Below, one piece after another: positions 16,404 through 25,330 of a stretch of DNA of 64,000 nucleotides. The stretch covers positions 4,923,782 to 4,987,781 of the forward strand of contig NZ_AP018227.1 of NCBI RefSeq assembly GCF_002368095.1, given 5' to 3'. The position numbers and the translations under genes are program-made. This DNA is from Calothrix parasitica NIES-267 (lineage in GTDB: Bacteria > Cyanobacteriota > Cyanobacteriia > Cyanobacteriales > Nostocaceae). Numbering within the stretch: the stretch's first letter is position 1; every line of letters begins with the position of its first letter. Under the pieces are notes generated by a model, which worked only from the letters and a program-made list of their open reading frames with translations, had not been told where the DNA came from and searched no databases.

Positions 16404-17591
16404 TTATCCATGAATCTGGGGTTGCCGAGTAATAATACCAGGAGAACGTGAAGATAAGTCTCCCATCATTAGACTTTTTAACCTCGGACCATCTGCTCCA
16501 ATTTTAAATTCCATAGTCCTTGGTGATGTTTTAGTTGGATATTCTGCCGTGCATTTAAATGACCCAGATACACCCTTAGCAATCGCTTCGTACTCTCGTT
16601 TAGCACCGATACACGGCGGGTCGGAATCGTTCGCGCTAATAGGTTTACAGCTTGCCACAATCACAGCGCCATAACGTCCTTGAGAAAGAGCCTGTCTGGC
16701 ATATTCACTTACTTTAGCTTGTCTGCCCGACTCGCTCCAACTATCGTGGGACAAGGAACGCCAAGAACAATGATGGGGAGTCTGGAGGATGTCGTATTGT
16801 AGCCAATCAGGATGTTGATGATGTTCTATCCATAGACGTTCCCATACTGCAACTTCAGCATCACCAGCTGTAAGAAATCGACAAGCAGCATTGTTTATAC
16901 CACTTTTTAGGTCAAAACGAAGAATCACACTTGAGCGATTTTTAGCTAAAGCTTCTTCTTCCTCTTCAGTGTCAAATTTAGGTACAGGACCGAGCAGTCG
17001 AGCGGTCATACTGGAGTCGAAAGAACCGTTCACTTTCGTAACTAAATCACCAACTTTTACCAAAATCAAACCCAAATCATCGGTTTTACCATTTTCGTCT
17101 TCACCCATTATTTGGATGCGATCGCCATCTCCAACTCCAGCTAAACCATTTTCTCGAAAGCACTTTACTCGTCGCCTTGCTTCAGTGTTAAATGCTTGGG
17201 CATCTTCACATAGGATTAGATGATGCAAAGTTAAAGTACGACGGGCACGACGAAATACCATCGGCGAAGACCAAATCTCTCGGATAAAGATTTTATCTTC
17301 AGATTTACAGTATGTATCCGGTGAACCGAGGTGAAAATGTTTTTCCAAATTTCGACAGTGGTCTTGGTCGGGGTGTGTGAGCAACAATACGTCTACATAC
17401 AAACGCCCTTTGAAATCGCGTTTTAATTTATTCCGCAGCATTCTTGCTACATCTGGTGTTGGGTTGTTAGAGTCGTCGGCAGCCCCTCGAATATTTACAT
17501 CAATAAGTATTGTTTTACCGCTTTCCAACTCAATCAACGTCATATCACCATTGTCAACAGGGAAGAAATTCAGTGTCGCTACCATAAGCAT
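16404..17591 (-). CDS. ComEC-like metallo-beta-lactamase-fold hydrolase
   Basis: 395 aa. Starts in the MBL style (MVATLNFFPVDNGDMTLIE, LIDVN) and has THPDQDH (His73, Asp75, Asp77, His78), NRSSVILRF, FLTAGDAE and TPHHCS, the motif set of ComEC/Rec2-type MBL proteins that cut nucleic acids or phosphoesters. No TM segments, so a soluble enzyme. First gene of the operon, with only 15 bp to the ATG of the E2-E1-JAB gene. An MBL paired with an E1/E2/JAB protein is a recurrent arrangement in predicted bacterial ubiquitin-like systems. The start could also be the second ATG at 17585. Confidence 0.82.
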   Translation of the reverse strand: MLMVATLNFFPVDNGDMTLIELESGKTILIDVNIRGAADDSNNPTPDVARMLRNKLKRDFKGRLYVDVLLLTHPDQDHCRNLEKHFHLGSPDTYCKSEDKIFIREIWSSPMVFRRARRTLTLHHLILCEDAQAFNTEARRRVKCFRENGLAGVGDGDRIQIMGEDENGKTDDLGLILVKVGDLVTKVNGSFDSSMTARLLGPVPKFDTEEEEEALAKNRSSVILRFDLKSGINNAACRFLTAGDAEVAVWERLWIEHHQHPDWLQYDILQTPHHCSWRSLSHDSWSESGRQAKVSEYARQALSQGRYGAVIVASCKPISANDSDPPCIGAKREYEAIAKGVSGSFKCTAEYPTKTSPRTMEFKIGADGPRLKSLMMGDLSSRSPGIITRQPQIHG

Positions 17592-17660
17592 AAATTTGTG
17601 AGTAAGTTTGCTTCATGTAACAATTATGGCACGTAAAACATTAAATTTACGAAATCATCC

Positions 17661-17690
17661 TCACAAAGTATACGCACACTTTTTTTGTGA
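17661..17690. promoter_or_regulatory. Candidate operator in the divergent WYL/MBL promoter
   Basis: TCACAAA (17661-17667) and TTTGTGA (17684-17690) form an inverted repeat in the 105-bp gap between the divergent WYL gene and MBL operon. WYL regulators of defence loci (CapW/BrxR type) usually bind such palindromes at their own divergent promoter. Confidence 0.4.
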
Positions 17691-17696
17691 ATCACC

Positions 17697-18563
17697 GTGA
17701 ATAAAAAAAATCGCTCTATAAACCTTTCCGTGTCGGATTTAGATAAAGCTCAGTTAGAAAAAATCGCCCTAGAATTTGGAATGAAATGGGGTGATCGCCC
17801 GAATATTTCAAAACTAGTAGAAGCAATTGCTCGTCGTAAGTTAGTTATTGCTGCTAACAATAACTGGTCAAAAATACTTATTACGGTACTAAAGCAAGCT
17901 ATCGATGCTTTAATTGATGCTGGTAAACTAGAAGAAGCTTTAGTAGTTGCCAATTTACTTTTGGAACGTAGCGAACTATCATTGCCTTTACGAAAAGAAA
18001 TAGAACGCTTCAAAGAAAACCCGCCACCATCTTGGCGTATAGAGATTAACCGTTACATTCGTCGTCAGCAACCATTTCAGTTATCCTATCAAGATGCAAC
18101 AGGACGTTGGTTAAATTTTACCGTTCGCCATGCCAAAGTTGTCCCTCACGAGCAACGTCAATATCTTGATTGTTGGTGTGAAGAAACAGAAAGGAGCTTA
18201 GACATACCGGAACTAATTCACAATTGGAGTTTGCGTTTAGATAGAATTCCAGAAGCAGGTATTATACCAATTTCTGATTCGTGGTGTCCCGACTTAGATT
18301 ATGTCGAAGTAGAAATGCGCTTGTTCGGTAGATTAGCTGTTTCTTATAAAACTAGAAATGAAGATATAATCAGTGAATTATTACCTGGTAAAGAGCCAAC
18401 CCGAAAAGTAGTAAGAAAAATTTTTAGTACTTATTGGTTTATTAGAGAAATTTTGCCAGATGCGTCAAAAATTGCAATTGTGTCGCCTTTAGTTATACGC
18501 GAACGCCTTAAAGAAGAGTTAATGGCTGCTTGCGAACGCTGTAATATGGAAACAGAGAATTAG
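17697..18563 (+). CDS. WYL-domain transcriptional regulator
   Basis: 288 aa, GTG start. The N-terminal ~60 residues are basic and helical (a DNA-binding domain is likely; SVSDLDKAQLEKIALEFGMKW). The middle (about 105-170) is the WYL domain: RIEINRYIRRQQPFQLSYQDATGRW, then RHAKVV and QYLDCWCEETERSLDIPELIHNWSLRLDRI. WYL proteins sense ligands, often nucleic acid or nucleotides, and repress defence operons until infection. It is transcribed divergently from the MBL/E2-E1-JAB/4TM operon, the classic position for its regulator. Confidence 0.8.
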   Translation: MNKKNRSINLSVSDLDKAQLEKIALEFGMKWGDRPNISKLVEAIARRKLVIAANNNWSKILITVLKQAIDALIDAGKLEEALVVANLLLERSELSLPLRKEIERFKENPPPSWRIEINRYIRRQQPFQLSYQDATGRWLNFTVRHAKVVPHEQRQYLDCWCEETERSLDIPELIHNWSLRLDRIPEAGIIPISDSWCPDLDYVEVEMRLFGRLAVSYKTRNEDIISELLPGKEPTRKVVRKIFSTYWFIREILPDASKIAIVSPLVIRERLKEELMAACERCNMETEN

Positions 18564-18647
18564 TTAAGATAATATTTAATAAATAAAAATATATAAAAAT
18601 ACTTATAGAATTGGAACTTTTTAATCAATAGATTGACTGTTGAAATA

Positions 18648-20219
18648 TTAATCTTCACCGGAAGGTCCGCTATTCTCATTAGGAGGAATAATAAGCGGAG
18701 CATTTATATCATAAAATGCAACTCCAGCGTTTTTTAATTGAAAAAACCAAGAATCAGACGCTACATAATCTTCTGTTCCAGATAAGTATCCTTGCCGGTT
18801 GGCTTCATATGAAAGTAACCATTGTTCGCCATAAAGTTCTTCTTTTGATAAGAATTGCTCCCATTTACTTGTATCTAAACCCTCATTAATTTGTCCGCGT
18901 CTGCGTGCATCTAAAGCTAAAAGTGCTACAACTGAATCGGACATTTGAGAAATTGATTCAGCAGCGAGTTTGCTAATTGGTAAATTAAACACAATTGCTG
19001 ACCAAATAGCCCAAGCTACCTCACTGCTATATCCAAGTGGGGCATACCTTAAAATTTGAAAATTTAAAATTTCTTCTAAAGACTTTAAGTCAATTTTGAA
19101 TTTATTCTTTTGTTTATTACCTTGTTTATCTTGGATGATAGAAAGTGAATCACGTAAAGTACTAGGGTCTATCGTAATTGACTGTTGTAACAAACTTTCT
19201 AGAAGAGGCCAATTATCTGGATGAAGATTATTTAGCTTACTAATTCGCGATACTGCATATTTGAGTACAGGTTCTTTAGGGAATTCATTTAATAATTGAA
19301 AGGTTCTATCAAAATAGCGAACAATATCCTGCATTTGGGTTGATTTCTTGTCATTAAACTTATATTCCGATAATTCTAAAACCCATGTAGAATCTAAAGA
19401 ACAAGGTAACTCAATTATCTTAGTTTTATCTGGATTAAGAGCCAATTCAAATTCAAACAAAACCTGCTGAATTTGACTTAAAGCTGATTCTGCATCTGAA
19501 AGATTTTGAAAAGTGAATTCATAATCATCACTATAACGAAACCCTTTAAACGGGTAAACGCAAGTCTTTTTTAACCGCTTCTCTAATTCCACATCCGCAC
19601 TACAAAGCAATAATTCAGCAACAACGAGTGAAGTATCAGGACCAATAGGAATTCCTAAAGTTTGAAGGTCTTGACTGCTACGCAGCAATTTATCTAGCTT
19701 GTTACCAAAAAAATTCATATCATTACGATTATTCTTATCCTTTGCAATTGCCTTCCCATGTATAGCCCAAGGAATACTATGGGTATAAATTGATTGATAA
19801 AACTGGGAAATATCTGTTTGTAATATGTATTTTCCGGTAATTCTATTTTTAGCTCGTTCAACAGGAATTAGACCAAATTCAAGCGCAGGACATATAGAGC
19901 GACTGCGCCCAGGCGAAGGTATATATATAGGTTTACTCTTTGAATAGTTTGATTTACGTATTATTTGCTGAATTTCAGACCATTTTTCATCTATTAAATC
20001 GCAAAGCTGTAAAAAAAATACTGGATTAGGAATACCTAATTTTCTTCTAAGCGAACCATATCTAACATGATTATGGTAATAAAGTTTCGTAGGTTTTTTA
20101 GGACAGTTATTTAATAGTGTTTTATTTGATAAAGTTAAGTCGGCAAGCAATATTGTATTAAAAGGAGGTGGAAGCTCTCTTGGAAAATATCCTCTCTTGA
20201 TTAAATCAATTTTGTTCAT
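18648..20219 (-). CDS. Defence-type reverse transcriptase (Abi/unknown-group RT)
   Basis: 523 aa. RT core motifs: ILQTDISQFYQSI with Asp136 (motif A), GIPIGPDTSLVVAELLL (motif B region) and YSDDYEF (Tyr229-Asp232, motif C). There is no X/maturase or HNH domain, no nearby intron structure and no msr/msd-like inverted pair that I could see, so it is neither a group II intron protein nor an obvious retron. The N-terminal GYFPRELPPPFNT and long helical C-terminal half (260-523) fit Abi/UG-type RTs used in antiphage defence. It runs convergently to the WYL gene, which ends 85 bp away. Confidence 0.78.
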   Translation of the reverse strand: MNKIDLIKRGYFPRELPPPFNTILLADLTLSNKTLLNNCPKKPTKLYYHNHVRYGSLRRKLGIPNPVFFLQLCDLIDEKWSEIQQIIRKSNYSKSKPIYIPSPGRSRSICPALEFGLIPVERAKNRITGKYILQTDISQFYQSIYTHSIPWAIHGKAIAKDKNNRNDMNFFGNKLDKLLRSSQDLQTLGIPIGPDTSLVVAELLLCSADVELEKRLKKTCVYPFKGFRYSDDYEFTFQNLSDAESALSQIQQVLFEFELALNPDKTKIIELPCSLDSTWVLELSEYKFNDKKSTQMQDIVRYFDRTFQLLNEFPKEPVLKYAVSRISKLNNLHPDNWPLLESLLQQSITIDPSTLRDSLSIIQDKQGNKQKNKFKIDLKSLEEILNFQILRYAPLGYSSEVAWAIWSAIVFNLPISKLAAESISQMSDSVVALLALDARRRGQINEGLDTSKWEQFLSKEELYGEQWLLSYEANRQGYLSGTEDYVASDSWFFQLKNAGVAFYDINAPLIIPPNENSGPSGED

Positions 20220-20591
20220 TTATAAAAAAATCTCTATTTTCCTAAGCTGTTTTATCCTATGCCCAACCGCTTATCATAACATCACCATTTCTGCTATTCA
20301 AGCTACTTACAAATATTAATTACCTTTAGTGGAAAAAACCTAATTATTATTATAAATTTAGATACTAATTACCCGTTTCATATGGACGAAACTAATTTAC
20401 ATTTTCATTTCAAGGCAAAATAATATTTATTAAATTTTGAATTATCCTGAAATTGCGGGAATATAGCTTCTAGTTTATAAACATCAGGTTTAATGGTAAA
20501 TATCCTAAATGTAGCGCAACTGCAATTCAACTAAACTTGAATTCAAGTTGCACCTCACTAGTAGTTGAAAACGAATTGGGATGAAGAAGGC
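20220..20591. other. AT-rich gap without genes
   Basis: 372 bp between the divergent RT gene and the transfer-like module. I see no conserved ORF, RNA or strong hairpin. It should hold the promoters of both units. A poly-purine GATGAAGAAGG at 20580-20590 acts as ribosome binding site for the next gene. Confidence 0.4.
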
Positions 20592-20984
20592 ATGAAAAAT
20601 ATTCAGCGACTTTATACCCAAAGTACATTGGCTAAAAAATGTAAAGTTAGCCTTCAAACAATTAAGAACTGGTGTTTATGGGCTGGACTTACACCACCAA
20701 AAAAAGCAACTTATTTTAGTTGTGATGAATTAGAAGCTCTCGCTGATTTTTATATCGCTTACAAATTTCTGCGCGTACAGCAAAATGCTTATATAGATAG
20801 TGTTTTGGGAATGGGTGGTTTGAAAAAGTATATTGCCTTAGTACGCCGTATGAGCTTACGTCAATTCGTCACGGAGTTCTTAACGAAAGAAGAAAAAGCT
20901 CACTTTCTAGCACAGATTTTAGTTGATAAATTAGAAGAGGAAATCGAAGATGATGAATTTAACTTTGGTGGCACAGCAGCTTGA
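20592..20984 (+). CDS. HTH protein, first gene of the transfer-like module
   Basis: 130 aa from the ATG at 20592, directly after GAAGAAGG; a TTG 27 bp upstream is possible. STLAKKCKVSLQTIKNWCLWAGLTPP is a clear helix-turn-helix. The rest is helical, with an acidic tail. Overlaps the next gene by 35 bp. Probably a regulator of, or a DNA-binding component in, the downstream membrane/ATPase operon; family not recognised. Confidence 0.55.
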   Translation: MKNIQRLYTQSTLAKKCKVSLQTIKNWCLWAGLTPPKKATYFSCDELEALADFYIAYKFLRVQQNAYIDSVLGMGGLKKYIALVRRMSLRQFVTEFLTKEEKAHFLAQILVDKLEEEIEDDEFNFGGTAA

Positions 20985-21579
20985 AATACCATTAGAGCAA
21001 CTTAAATCTATTTGTCAGGTATTGAAGATTGAAATTGTTAAAAACGCAGTTACACCAAATGATAAACAGAAAATTCAAGAGTTTATTACAGCCTGTAAAA
21101 ATCAACAAATAACCATAGAACAAGGATTATTAGAACTACAACAGCTACAGAAAGAAGCCCAAACTCAACAACAAATTTTGGGTGAAAGATTCAACTTAGA
21201 TGAATTTTTCAAACAGCGCATTGGTACTTCACCAGAACAGTTAAACCCCGGAAGCTACTATTACGATTTGTATCAGTTGTTGTTAAAATCTCAATCCATC
21301 TCTGAGGTTGGCTATGCATTGTTTCGCGAAGCTTTTCTGCGCCAAACTCAGGATCTAATTATGAATGGTACGGAAGCATCATCTATCAATCAAAATCAAA
21401 CAGTTGCTGGTTTTGATAAAGCTTTTGATGCAGTTGAAACTCAGTTTGAGCAAAATTTTTTGGGAAATTCAATCAATTGGGAGGAACAAGAACATCCCAT
21501 GTTAGCCAGTTCTCAAAAAACAGCCCTACCTTCAACACAGAAGACCAATACATCAACATCCCCGTCGTCGAAGAAGTAG
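20950..21579 (+). CDS. Hypothetical helical protein
   Basis: 209 aa, not recognised. The N-terminus (VAQQLEIPLEQLKSICQVLKIEI) reads like a small helical DNA-binding or lid domain, followed by a Gln-rich coiled-coil region (45-85) and an ordered segment (GTSPEQLNPGSYYYDLYQLLLKSQ). The Ser/Thr-rich C-terminus overlaps the next gene by about 100 bp. Soluble; fits an accessory of the membrane complex encoded downstream. Confidence 0.5.
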   Translation: MMNLTLVAQQLEIPLEQLKSICQVLKIEIVKNAVTPNDKQKIQEFITACKNQQITIEQGLLELQQLQKEAQTQQQILGERFNLDEFFKQRIGTSPEQLNPGSYYYDLYQLLLKSQSISEVGYALFREAFLRQTQDLIMNGTEASSINQNQTVAGFDKAFDAVETQFEQNFLGNSINWEEQEHPMLASSQKTALPSTQKTNTSTSPSSKK

Positions 21580-21932
21580 TAGAGACTGCGCCAAAATTAG
21601 CAACCGCAGCTGTACAAGTAATCACGCCAACAATCAATGAAGCCTTCTTCAATGACCGTCGAACCATAGCTAACTTCATGACTGAAGGGGGATTTATCGC
21701 AACTACTGCGGCAATCACTACAACTAGTACCATTGCAACAATAGCTATTTCTATTACTTCTCCACCAAAACCAGTTTTTATCAAAATAATGGCTGGTGGG
21801 ATTGGTGGGACTATTTTGGGGGGAATTGTCGCAGCACTAATTTTGAGGCACTATAGAACAGAGGTTTTGAGCAATGATGAAAACTCAACATCAACAACCA
21901 AATTATCAAAACAATCAACTGAAAGAAGATGA
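21477..21932 (+). CDS. Small membrane protein
   Basis: 151 aa if started at the TTG 21477, which overlaps the previous gene by 103 bp. The next in-frame ATG (21678) would remove the N-terminal half, so the true start is uncertain. Two hydrophobic helices (about 75-95 and 103-124, the latter Gly-rich: MAGGIGGTILGGIVAALIL). Position between soluble and membrane components suggests it belongs to the same envelope complex. No family recognised. Confidence 0.5.
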   Translation: MGGTRTSHVSQFSKNSPTFNTEDQYINIPVVEEVVETAPKLATAAVQVITPTINEAFFNDRRTIANFMTEGGFIATTAAITTTSTIATIAISITSPPKPVFIKIMAGGIGGTILGGIVAALILRHYRTEVLSNDENSTSTTKLSKQSTERR

Positions 21933-22836
21933 TTTTGATGAAGTTTGGGTGCCAAATCCACACGGACTTCAAGATAGTGCTGCGACACATGGGTTAATCA
22001 AAAGTTTACAATCAGGAAACTTAGATTCCTTACTAACTAATCCTTGGCTAGTGTCGATTTTTGTTGCAACAGTAATTTTGGTTGTAATTGCAGCAATCGC
22101 AACGGTTCTATCTGGTCAACGCTCGACAGAACTGAATCCATCTCAAGAAGCATACTCCGAACTTTTGCAAAAATCTCAAAATTTGGATGCGGCTGATAGC
22201 AACTTCCGGGAATATTTGACTCGTAATGATTACAGTTCGGGATTAGTAAGTAATCCTGGTTTATTACAAGCAGCAGTTTTGGAAGCAAGTGCGAGATATA
22301 GCAATTTCGTTATTGCCAGTCAAAACAACCCCCAAAATCCGGCTTATAACCAACACGAAGAAGTTATTAATCACGGTTCTGAAGTTGAAGCATTGAAACG
22401 TATTAATCTAGGAGCATCGGGGAAAAAAGCAGAACTTAGATATGTTGACCCCAGCACAGGCTCCTGGGTAACAATTCCAATAGATTCAGCAGAACTAGCA
22501 GCCAGCGGTTTGGTCAAGCTAAATATTATCTCGAACAGTAGAAGGGAAACAACACAGCGATTCAACTTGGTGACAATTGCCCAAAATACGCGACTTCGTT
22601 TATCTGAAGTAAAAGCTGCGATGTTGGAAGCTTTGCGTGTTAAAGGGTTAAGTCCGGTTGCATCGGAACTTGAGAAAAAGGATTGGTTCGGAAACAAAGC
22701 AAGTCCTCCTGATGCTCAAATTTCTAATTATCAGCCCTACCAACCAGAACCTATTCCCACTACTCCATCAATTAAACAAGAATCATTAGAAAATAAACCC
22801 TCACCAGAACCATCAGGGGGTAAAAATGCCCAGTAA
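21874..22836 (+). CDS. Single-TM protein of the transfer-like module
   Basis: 320 aa, overlapping the previous gene by 59 bp. One strong TM helix at about 56-76 (PWLVSIFVATVILVVIAAIATVL) separates a polar N-terminus from a ~240-residue exported or cytosolic domain with a winged-helix-like segment (FNLVTIAQNTRLRLSEVKAAMLEALRVKG). The C-terminus is Pro-rich. Not recognised. The 11-bp overlap with the following ATPase gene suggests the two products act together. Confidence 0.5.
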   Translation: MMKTQHQQPNYQNNQLKEDDFDEVWVPNPHGLQDSAATHGLIKSLQSGNLDSLLTNPWLVSIFVATVILVVIAAIATVLSGQRSTELNPSQEAYSELLQKSQNLDAADSNFREYLTRNDYSSGLVSNPGLLQAAVLEASARYSNFVIASQNNPQNPAYNQHEEVINHGSEVEALKRINLGASGKKAELRYVDPSTGSWVTIPIDSAELAASGLVKLNIISNSRRETTQRFNLVTIAQNTRLRLSEVKAAMLEALRVKGLSPVASELEKKDWFGNKASPPDAQISNYQPYQPEPIPTTPSIKQESLENKPSPEPSGGKNAQ

Positions 22837-24205
22837 ATTAATATTTGCACCTATACCTTTATTGCTTGGAGGTTGGATGTTTACTAGCAGCTTTAGTACA
22901 AACACAATTCAACAATCAGCAACACCATATTCTACCCAACAACAAGCAGTGGAAATAGAGATGCCCGAACCCGCCAAGTCTTTTCTACGGTTTGGTGGTG
23001 GTGCCGTTGCAGTATTGGGAACGTCAAGCTTAGTGTTTTGGGAATTAGCGGATAAAAAACGTCGTCCCAAACATCCTCTTTTATTAGCTCCCTCTCAAAA
23101 TGTCGAGAATGCAGATCCTATGCTAAACAATTCTCAAGCAATACCACAATTACAAAATAACCAAGAACAATCGGCGAGTACCCCAGTACCCAAGCAAATT
23201 CAACAGCCAAGTGCTTCTTCCAAAGCTGAAGAACTTACGTCACCAGAAGTTCCAAATTTTTACCAAACAGGTGGATTACCTTCATCAAATCCCTTGAGGG
23301 GCGATGCTATAAGTAATTTAAACCTACATAGTAGCTCAGAAGAAAAGTATGTAGAGGTTAAATCCTTAGTTTATGAAAACACGGTGGGCATAGTTGGTAA
23401 AGAAAAAGGCAGTGGTAAAACCTCAAAACTGGGTTATTTGATTGCCGAACATATCAAACTTGGTCATTTGGTTTGGATGGTTAATCCTTTTGCCAAAGGT
23501 CAACAGTGGAAAGGTATTAAGATTTTTGGACGCGGTTACAAGTTTATAGAAGCTACTAATGCTATCCGCGAATTTACTCGTATTGCGTTTTGGAGAATAG
23601 CAGAAGCTGGGGATGAGACAAAGGAGTACGAGCCATTCGACGATTATCATCTGCATCTATCTCTTGATGAAATGTCAAATTATTCGAGTGAAATAGATAC
23701 GATTGATTCTGCTGTTATGCCTAAATTCTGGGAAGCAGTAGTACAGTTTTTGCGACAGGCCAATATGTCTGTTTCGTTTGCAAGTCATGGTGATACTCAA
23801 GCTATGTTAGGTGGTGCAAAAGCTCTCGCGGGTAAATCGCAAACTATTAAAGATGCAATTGTGTGGTTATATGCTCAAGCCATTACTGACACTAGCGTTG
23901 AAGGTAATAAACGCTGTGCTGGATGGGCGTATTTGATTCGTCCTGATGGAGGAGAAAGAGGAAGACTTAGAATCGAAATTCCGACTTGGATGCAAGGACC
24001 ACCATGCACTCGGTTGGATGGAAAAGACAAGTACAACTACATCCAACTGGTTCAAAAATACTGCCCGACTTATTTATATCTTCCGGTGAGTGCGAAAAAA
24101 CCATCACCAGAAGAAATTTCATCTATACCAACAGATACCGAACAATTTCGTCAAAAGCTAATTGAACAAGAGGATATATGGGATAGCACAGAAGATGAAG
24201 CTTAA
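22826..24205 (+). CDS. Membrane-associated P-loop ATPase
   Basis: 459 aa. Two N-terminal hydrophobic segments (1-22 and about 50-70) and a Pro/Gln-rich linker precede a P-loop domain: GIVGKEKGSGKTS (Walker A, around residue 190), LHLSLDEMSNY (Walker B, around 280) and a SFASHGDTQAML sensor-like segment. Architecture resembles the membrane-tethered coupling or pumping ATPases of DNA transfer systems, but I cannot name the family. Its gene overlaps the upstream single-TM gene by 11 bp. Inferred role: ATP-driven DNA or protein transport at the cell envelope. Confidence 0.65.
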   Translation: MPSKLIFAPIPLLLGGWMFTSSFSTNTIQQSATPYSTQQQAVEIEMPEPAKSFLRFGGGAVAVLGTSSLVFWELADKKRRPKHPLLLAPSQNVENADPMLNNSQAIPQLQNNQEQSASTPVPKQIQQPSASSKAEELTSPEVPNFYQTGGLPSSNPLRGDAISNLNLHSSSEEKYVEVKSLVYENTVGIVGKEKGSGKTSKLGYLIAEHIKLGHLVWMVNPFAKGQQWKGIKIFGRGYKFIEATNAIREFTRIAFWRIAEAGDETKEYEPFDDYHLHLSLDEMSNYSSEIDTIDSAVMPKFWEAVVQFLRQANMSVSFASHGDTQAMLGGAKALAGKSQTIKDAIVWLYAQAITDTSVEGNKRCAGWAYLIRPDGGERGRLRIEIPTWMQGPPCTRLDGKDKYNYIQLVQKYCPTYLYLPVSAKKPSPEEISSIPTDTEQFRQKLIEQEDIWDSTEDEA

Positions 24206-24285
24206 GGCTTTCGCTTTCGATTACCTTCTCTTCAGGCTTAACAAACCTTTCTATATGCACATCACAAATGATTAAGGAGATGAAT

Positions 24286-24951
24286 ATGACTAGAAAACAG
24301 CTACGGGGAAGAGATGTACCCCTGGAGGCTTCAAGCCATCAATTAGATACCAACGTGGTAGATACAAATTATGAAGAATTCGACTCTAACTATGACAATC
24401 AATATTCCCATAATAATCGTTGGAATAACCGCGCCTATAATGCCGGACGCTATGCTAGAAGTGCCTATAATTGGAGTCAAAATTATAGCCGTGGTGTAAC
24501 TCCAGCTATGGAAAATGGAGCAGGCGCTGCAATTGGAACTTTGGGTACAGTTGCAAATCATACCAACCCTTTCAAACCCTGGCGCTCATTTGCTTTTTGG
24601 AGCATGAGTATCGGTACTTTGGTTGTCGGTTCCTGGGTTGCTCAATTCTTTTTGGGGGGATTGATTGCAACTCGCAATCCTCGACAACTACCGCAGAATA
24701 CTTCAACCCCAGTCCGATTTGGTCATGGTGTCGTTAATGCCGGTAAACCTGTGGCGAATGGTGTTTGGAATGGATTTGGTCAAGTGGCAACTGGTGCAGG
24801 AGATAGTTTAGATAAGGCTGTACGCTTACAGACTGCTGAAACTAATAATTGGCAACAGCCACCTGTTAATGTGCAGCAGCCAAAACAGACAACTACTTTA
24901 CCTTTGACCAATTGGACTGGTTATGGGTATCAGCCGATAAGGAGGAAGTAG
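24286..24951 (+). CDS. Gly/Asn-rich membrane protein
   Basis: 221 aa from the ATG at 24286, which has AAGGAG seven bases upstream; an ATG at 24268 lies before that site. N-terminal ~75 residues are rich in Asn, Tyr, Arg and Ser (NNRWNNRAYNAGRYARSAYNW). One TM segment at about 100-125 (FWSMSIGTLVVGSWVAQFFLGGLI). Function unknown; part of the membrane complex by position. Confidence 0.5.
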   Translation: MTRKQLRGRDVPLEASSHQLDTNVVDTNYEEFDSNYDNQYSHNNRWNNRAYNAGRYARSAYNWSQNYSRGVTPAMENGAGAAIGTLGTVANHTNPFKPWRSFAFWSMSIGTLVVGSWVAQFFLGGLIATRNPRQLPQNTSTPVRFGHGVVNAGKPVANGVWNGFGQVATGAGDSLDKAVRLQTAETNNWQQPPVNVQQPKQTTTLPLTNWTGYGYQPIRRK

Positions 24952-24991
24952 GAGGGAGAGAGTGAGGGAAAAAAATTAAGGTAAGTCAGAA

Positions 24992-25330
24992 ATGTTCAAA
25001 AAACCAGATAAATTCCCTCACTCCTCTTGGATGAGAATTCCTACGTCGAGTTTTCTTATTACCAGTACTGTATTTGTTGTATTTATTCTAGATATGGCTT
25101 CTCCTGGCTATGGTTCGTTTGCTTTAATCTCAAACTTGCGACCCAAGATTACAACACTTACTACCGATATTCGTTCGGATTTATACAACTTGACGCACTC
25201 TGAATCCTCACTCCCACTTAACCTTAAGAAATTAGATGAGTCATCGAATTGTCAAACACTATTAGATGCTTACAACAAAAATGCTAAATGTCATTTCAAT
25301 CCGAAGAGTTACTCAAATATCTCCCAGTAG
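24992..25330 (+). CDS. Small single-TM protein
   Basis: 112 aa. One TM helix at about 17-36 (SFLITSTVFVVFILDMAS), then a soluble tail of about 75 residues with two Cys (CQTLLDAYNKNAKC), probably exported. The codons for residues 8-10 (PHSS) come from an arm of the GGAGAG/CTCCCT repeat: GAGTGAGGGA at 24959-24968 pairs with TCCCTCACTC at 25013-25022. Overlaps the next gene by 43 bp. Confidence 0.45.
   Translation: MFKKPDKFPHSSWMRIPTSSFLITSTVFVVFILDMASPGYGSFALISNLRPKITTLTTDIRSDLYNLTHSESSLPLNLKKLDESSNCQTLLDAYNKNAKCHFNPKSYSNISQ

Noticed and set aside
18648-20219. Retron or group II intron reverse transcriptase
   Set aside because: No maturase or HNH domain, no domain V and no msr/msd-like inverted pair seen.
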